64,000 nucleotides of DNA, from positions 8,814,109-8,878,108 of the forward strand of contig CM072165.1 in NCBI GenBank assembly GCA_036850595.1. The letters are read 5' to 3'. The DNA is from Rhyacichthys aspro. Taxonomy: Eukaryota; Chordata; Actinopteri; Gobiiformes; Rhyacichthyidae. The notes under the pieces were generated by a model that had not been told where the DNA came from, made no database searches, and worked only from the letters and a program-made list of their open reading frames with translations. Positions within the stretch are counted from its first letter, which is position 1; each line of letters begins with the position of its first letter. The position numbers and the translations under genes were made by a program. Positions 60,601 through 64,000 of the stretch are shown one piece after another.

Positions 60601-62663
60601 TGACGAACAAACAAATCCCTATCTCTTTGCGGCGTGGAACAAACTGTCTGCTCAGCAAGCTGCAGTGACGCGGTAGAGTTCAACGTCAGAGCCTATGAAT
60701 ACACACAGCCGGGGATGGTGTTGACTGGCAGGTTTATCAAAACACAGGACAGTGAAGTAAGCACCCATTTAGAAAATTACAGGGGATGGAGCATCAGCTG
60801 TGATCGGCCAATTATTTGTTGGTAATGCTTTACTGGGAGAATTGCCTGATTCCAAGTGTGATGATTTGTTTTATTGCGGGTCAGGAAAGCCAATAAATCA
60901 GCATGAAATGATGAAGTGTATTGAAACTTAAAAATATCAGAGTATGTGGAGGCCTTTGAGAGTTGAAGCTATGAAGATTGCAATTTGCGACTAGACTTGC
61001 CTGTAAGTGTAGTGCCTGGCAAAAGGTATAACCCGAGATTTACTGCTCCTATCTTCTATAAACAGACACAATATCTTGTAAATGGAGACAGACTCTTAAT
61101 AGTCCTATCTCTTCTGAGGTAAAGACTTCTCCTGACAATGTCATCCATAGTCTGTGCACTGTGTGTTGCATTGCCTGTGTCCAAACTCGCTAATGTCCTA
61201 AGCGACCTTGCTAAATAAAGACCAGTAGATTGAGCAATCCTCTCTCCCTGTCCATTGCTGGGGCACTGAGGCTTGAAGTATACATTTGCGCGGCGCATTA
61301 CACCCTCTAATAGGCAGTCAGTCAAAATAACATGCTGCCCGAAATGTCAGCGTTTACCTTTGTAATGACCAAGCTTACAGTGAAATTAATAGATCCTCCG
61401 GCTCATCGTTGTGGCAGAGGGTCTTCAAACTGTCAGAGGCAAAGACCCTGAACCACAACCTATCCCGTAACTCTCCAAATAAACTCCCTTTAAGACTGTC
61501 GTTCTATCCTAGGACTCCGAGTCAATAAAAAGCGCTGTGCCTGCGATATGAACTCACTCTTTGGATTTGATGGACTTATGAACTGCAAATGTTGTTCTTA
61601 CAATGCAATAACCCACTACCTAAAATACTACGCACGAATATGAAAAAAGTGCTTACAGTGATATTGAATTTGAGTTTATAATAGCAATCTGATAAGCGAT
61701 AATGATCCTGCCACAACAGAATGTGCAGTATACACAAGGGCCACTGTAGCAATAAAAAATCTTGCATGGTTTGACAAATTCGCCGATATTGATGTTGACC
61801 CGCAGCGCCATAAATTACTCTTACTTTGAGCTCATAGACATAGCAAAAGGAAAGAGGAATGATGTTTCATTTCATATTCAAGCGGAATATCACCTTTGGG
61901 TCAAGTGAATTACTCCAGATACTCTTTTTATAGATGGAAAAGGAAAGGAAAAGGCAACGTGGGCTGCGAGATGTCACAATTTGACAGATCCTTTGTAGTT
62001 GCCATGTTGGAAATAACAGGAAGTGACATAATAGACTGATAATTGTGGTATCTGGAACCATTTACTATTAAGCTCACTATATAGAGGGCTCATCATAGAG
62101 GGTAATCACAATATATTGATTAAGGATTGGTTTTAAACACAGCATTAAGGTTGCATTATAGGCTATTGGTCATCCACTACAACAACAGCATAGTGACATT
62201 TCCCGCTTTACTTTTATTTAAAAAACATACAAGCACACACAGATTTTTTTGAGTCTGTTAAAAAATGACGTTTGAATGGACATTAAGAATGAAATTTATG
62301 TGATATTGGGTCTGGACTTGCCATTGAACCTAGAATACTGCAAATCTTTAAATGTTTTGTTATTGGTTGCCAGAAAAAACCTTGCCAAAACAGTACAACA
62401 AAAGACATTTATATTATTGAGGAACTTACTGCACAGCTACAGTTGAAAAAAAAACAAAATATTCGAAGGTCACCAATCAGGAGGTCCTTTGAAAAGAGAT
62501 AACAGGCTTTGAATAATGTGGACGAGCTTTTTGTGAGGGAATGTTCTGTTATTAAGTGTTTGTGTTCTGATGAGCAATAATAATGTTACATTTTGGAGAT
62601 TAATAAAGAAAAAAAAATGGTAAAGTGGGTAAGCCTCCCTTGTTTTCTCTTTTCATTTCCAAA
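57676..62663. other. intergenic desert (part 9)
   Basis: About 5 kb without a confident gene. One exon-like interval at 58044-58161 is given as a finding. T-rich runs lie near 58930-58960. Open frames at 59666-60185 on both strands are not recognisable proteins. Confidence 0.4.
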
Positions 62664-62671
62664 GCTTATGG

Positions 62672-63069
62672 CAGTGGTGTTAAAGTCAAAGTGATGAAGG
62701 TCCGCAATAGTAAATAAGAAGCATTTCAGGGGCTGAAGACTATGACAAATCCAACTGAAACCTGCTCAAATCCAACTAAAACCTGTTCAAGTCCATATAA
62801 AACCTGTTCAAATCCAACTGAAATTTAATCAAAACCAATTGAAACCTGTTCGAATCCAACTAAAACCAGCTCAAATCCAACTGAAACTTGTTCAAATCCA
62901 ACTAAAACCTGTTCAAATCCACATAAAACCTGTTCCCATCCAACTACAACCTGTTTAAATCAATATAAAACCTGTTAAAATCCAACTAAAACCAAAACTC
63001 AAAATTATTACCTACTAAAAGTATTAAAGGGCCACATTAAGCCCCCAGGCCTTGAGTTTGACATATGTG
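62672..63069. mobile_element. non-autonomous hAT element with internal minisatellite (398 bp)
   Basis: A complete copy with a perfect 8-bp duplication, GCTTATGG, at 62664-62671 and 63070-63077. The left end is CAGTGGTGTTAAAGTCAAAG and the right end CCTTGAGTTTGACATATGTG, which are imperfect terminal inverted repeats. The interior (about 62750-62995) holds reverse-orientation units such as CTGTTCAAATCCAACTAAAA. It encodes no transposase. Confidence 0.9.
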
Positions 63070-63077
63070 GCTTATGG

Positions 63078-64000
63078 AATGTGCTCACTATTATCATCTC
63101 TGAAAATCCTTGATAATAAATAAATACAGACCTGGTAAATTCTCTTTAAAAACAAAAAAAAAAGGGAACACGCACAGTTTCTGCACCCCAGCATGTGTTA
63201 GCTTAGCCACAACAACTGCCTTGCGAAAAGTTAGTAAAGTCAACACCAAAGGAGCCCTCTTGGCCATGGTCACTGATCATATGCATAAACAGGAGCTTGC
63301 CATTAGTGTGCCACTGGAGTGCATTCATGTGTGTTCACAGGTCAATGGGAAAATACAGCGCATGCCCTCAGCTGCTCTTCTGTTGCTCCCATATACACAA
63401 TAAAATGAAATGTTAATGGATGCTAATGAAATGGCTAATTGTGGATTCGGTGCAACCATGCGGAGCGTACTCTCTAGGCTTTGCTGTTCATCGTTTATCA
63501 CACCAACGCCTCTTGAGAGTTTAAGTGGGAAAAAGAAAAAATAATAATAAACATTAAAAAACAATGAAATGACAGTGATTATGCATGCGGACCCAGTGCC
63601 ATATCAACCTGCTGTGCTGTGTGCCGGCTCAGAGGTGACATTCTTTTGTGCTTGTCCCGCAGATTGTGCTAGAACTTTTTTTTTTTTGAGAGAGATGGAA
63701 AGGCAGCTAGCAGTGGGCTGGCCGCCGGCGATTTTTCACCTCAGAAACAGCCTTGCTTGTCAGTCCCGACAGAGACAGCCGCCGAGGCCTGCTAAAGCTG
63801 AGTAAAGCTCGTGGCTGTCTTTATCTCTCGGCCTGTGAGCCCGGAGTGGTTTCAGGCAGTGATTAGTGAGACGGATCCCACGTGGGTCACCCTTTTGCTG
63901 GAGGAGATCAGTGCTGGAGATTTGAGGCGTCTGGATACCTTTGTAGTGGGAGCGCGTGAGTGACAAGAAGAGGAGAGGTGGAATGGAAACGAGACAGGCA
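63078..64000. other. intergenic desert (part 10, right edge)
   Basis: Non-coding as far as can be seen. The last 300 bp are CpG-richer (CCGCCGGCGATTTTTC, CAGCCGCCGAGG) and may belong to a conserved or regulatory block continuing beyond the window. Confidence 0.4.

Noticed and set aside
1..64000. CRISPR arrays, operons, ribosome-binding sites or prokaryotic genes
   Set aside because: Spliced vertebrate exons, long introns and hAT/LTR/LINE repeats show eukaryotic nuclear DNA. The only regular short-period repeats are minisatellites and microsatellites.
1..64000. tRNA, rRNA or snRNA genes
   Set aside because: No cloverleaf with A and B boxes and no recognisable rRNA or snRNA sequence was seen by eye; a covariance-model search would be decisive.

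Overview
The window is vertebrate nuclear DNA, most likely from a ray-finned (teleost) fish. It has short coding exons with canonical GT-AG introns, AT-rich non-coding sequence and transposon types typical of fish genomes: Tol2-like and other non-autonomous hAT elements, a 5'-truncated LINE, and an LTR retroelement. Nothing looks bacterial. The species cannot be named from the sequence alone.

Region 1 (1-21.8 kb) is the 3' part of one protein-coding gene on the + strand. Ten spliced exons (877-21076) join in a single open frame. They encode the Ras-association domain, the last PH domain and the C-terminal tail of an ARAP protein (Arf-GAP/Rho-GAP/ankyrin/PH). The best match from memory is ARAP2. 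The upstream exons (SAM, earlier PH domains, ArfGAP, ankyrin, RhoGAP) lie outside the window. The first visible intron is swollen to about 11.9 kb by a 9,925-bp LTR retroelement (1757-11681). It is antisense to the gene, has two identical 375-bp LTRs, a 5-bp target duplication, a primer-binding-like site and a polypurine tract, but no recognisable gag, pol or env. It therefore looks recent and non-autonomous.

Region 2 (21.8-64 kb) is a gene desert of about 42 kb. No confident protein-coding gene was found. It holds interspersed repeats: hAT-type elements with internal 21-bp minisatellites at 45.4, 46.2, 56.9 and 62.7 kb, a Tol2-like element at 43.6 kb, degenerate hAT pieces at 26.1 and 31.4-32.1 kb, and LINE/SINE-like tails at 43.2, 48.2 and 54.8 kb. 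It also has GC-rich or homeodomain-motif-rich blocks that look like conserved regulatory DNA. In mammals the sequence downstream of ARAP2 is a very large desert reaching towards PCDH7, so this layout fits conserved synteny.

A few exon-like blocks in the desert (about 25.6, 29.8-30.2, 41.7, 51.8 and 58.05 kb) are listed as leads only. No novel multi-gene system is visible.
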